64,000 nt of DNA, taken from assembly GCA_022648325.1 (NCBI GenBank), contig JALCMG010000001.1, positions 1 to 64,000 of the forward strand, in the 5' to 3' direction. The position numbers and the translations under genes are program-made. Below the pieces are notes generated by a model. It was not told the DNA's origin, did no database searches, and saw nothing but the letters and a program-made list of their open reading frames with translations. This stretch comes from Olsenella sp. Lineage in GTDB: Bacteria; Actinomycetota; Coriobacteriia; Coriobacteriales; Atopobiaceae. Positions 63,163 through 64,000 of this stretch are shown here, one piece after another (the first letter of the stretch is position 1; each line of letters opens with the position of its first letter).

Positions 63163-63247
63163 GGGTCACAAGGATTCAAACGATAGGAAGTGCCCCCGGC
63201 AGCGGACTGCCGGGGGCGATTTGGTACATCGGCACCGCCGTGTGTCA

Positions 63248-63390
63248 CGAAATGACGGTTGGTGGCAATTTTCGGGCAACTTCGTATGTATCACTGCACT
63301 TATAGCAATTCGTCTACCTGCGGTTCATCAATTATGTAACCGGTTTGTACTCGGGGGTACATCGTAAAATTGCCACCAACCGTCATTTCG
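63248..63390. repeat. 25-bp perfect inverted repeat with ACCTGCGGTTCATCAA core (copy B)
   Basis: Arms of 25 bp (CGAAATGACGGTTGGTGGCA then ATTTT, and the exact complement at 63366-63390) enclose 93 bases. The core CTACCTGCGGTTCATCAA with a following TACTCGGGGGTAC parallels the element at 40921. It separates the AraC remnant from the DUF1653 gene. Confidence 0.8.
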
Positions 63391-63407
63391 CGCCAACGCG
63401 TGTGTCG

Positions 63408-63938
63408 TTACGCCCTTCCAGTCACACTTTCAACGTGTTGCAGCTCGAAGCGCCAGCGCTGCTTGACCTCCGGGTACTTCTCGCAATCAACGGGCGAGAG
63501 GAACATCGTCTTTGGTCGCACCCAGAGCGAGCCGTCGCCGTAGAGCTTACAATATACCACGACCTCCTCGCCAGTCTCTGAGTCGCGTGCAACGTCCTCG
63601 ACAAGGTAGGAGTCGCCCTTGAAGTGACGGTAGATTCCGTGAATCACGAGAGGATTCTCGGCGGCGGGCTCGGTCGCAGTCGCGGGCGGCTGTACTGGCG
63701 CAGGAGCAGCCGGTGCCGCAGTCTCCACAACCGCCCTCGCCTCGAGCGCCTGCTCCAGGCACTCCCTCACGCGGCCCTTGCGCTTGCCGCACTTGGTGGC
63801 CGCACCGGTCATGCGTTTGACGTCCGCCATGCTTGCCGCGCTGGCATCCATTGCCGCCTCAATATCCGCCCTGGTCACGTGCTTGCAACCGCAGACAATT
63901 TCCTTTTTGGCGCCCTTGCCACCATACTTCTTGCCCAT
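63408..63938 (-). CDS. Cys-rich BFD-like domain fused to DUF1653
   Basis: The protein has 176 aa. The N-terminal part (residues about 10-65) has VCGCKHVTRADIEAAM and ATKCGKRKGRVRECLEQAL, four cysteines in the order CxC...C(x9)C, like the [2Fe-2S] BFD-type domain although the last spacing is longer than the usual CxxC. An Ala/Pro linker follows. The C-terminal DUF1653 fold has HGIYRHFKGDSYLVEDVA and LWVRPKTMFLSPVD. DUF1653 is a small SH3-like barrel of unknown role; the fusion with a Fe-S-like module suggests redox sensing. Confidence 0.7.
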   Translation of the reverse strand: MGKKYGGKGAKKEIVCGCKHVTRADIEAAMDASAASMADVKRMTGAATKCGKRKGRVRECLEQALEARAVVETAAPAAPAPVQPPATATEPAAENPLVIHGIYRHFKGDSYLVEDVARDSETGEEVVVYCKLYGDGSLWVRPKTMFLSPVDCEKYPEVKQRWRFELQHVESVTGRA

Positions 63939-64000
63939 GTCGCTCCCAATGTCGCGAACAGAACCATGATACTATTCTGCACAACTCAACATGCAACTGC

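Overview
The window looks like chromosomal DNA of a GC-rich anaerobic actinobacterium of class Coriobacteriia (an Olsenella/Atopobium/Collinsella-type gut or oral organism). This is inferred from base composition, the very large fused CoA-dehydratase activase, the phosphoketolase, several Cof-type HAD phosphatases and the rhamnose/plant-glycoside genes. The genus cannot be fixed from the sequence alone.

Region 1 (1-3726) is the most interesting part. It is a compact RiPP-type peptide locus: a 5'-truncated YcaO cyclodehydratase, an undescribed 50-aa precursor-like peptide with a Cys/Ser/Ala-rich tail, a hairpin attenuator, an ABC ATPase and permease, and an M50 (site-2-type) membrane protease whose reading frame is split at a run of seven T. 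The locus is abutted by mobile DNA on both sides; an IS256-family element lies at 3907-5362.

Region 2 (about 5550-21172) is a stack of decayed integrative elements at the 3' end of an initiator tRNA gene (21096-21172). It shows tRNA-like att remnants at 5642 and 12731, five arrays of 11-12-bp direct repeats that look like integrase arm sites, and three integrase remnants. The cargo includes an ORF6N/PLD-like protein with paired palindromes, two IS110 relics, an intact encapsulin plus ferritin-like cargo pair, fragments of an LPXTG/VaFE-repeat surface protein, a GmrSD-type fragment, two AlbA/RecG-like ATP-binding regulators (one broken), and an RclA-like flavoprotein disulfide reductase.

Region 3 (21.3-44.9 kb) is ordinary chromosome: three Cof-type HAD phosphatases, peptidase T, a 1562-aa acyl-CoA dehydratase activase under a TetR-type regulator, a nuclease-like hypothetical gene, a broken ArgZ-type gene, DUF1905 and DUF2200 genes, an ArsC-like protein, an orphan JetD-like protein, phosphoketolase with a LacI regulator, a DUF4143 ATPase, a TPR protein and a Phd/RelE toxin-antitoxin pair. 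Several families of palindromic intergenic elements recur here and elsewhere in the window.

Region 4 (45.2-60.7 kb) is a rhamnoside-use locus: rhaB-rhaA-rhaD, a divergent GPH-family transporter, GH2, GH78 alpha-L-rhamnosidase, a small membrane protein, a domain-permuted GH3 beta-glucosidase and an RpiR regulator. Together they would release, import and catabolise rhamnose and glucose or galactose from plant rhamnoglycosides. Region 5 (60.7-64 kb) holds a TMEM175 channel, a GGQ release-factor-like protein, degraded DUF6179/DUF6323 and AraC remnants meeting at a deletion junction, and a cysteine-rich DUF1653 fusion protein.
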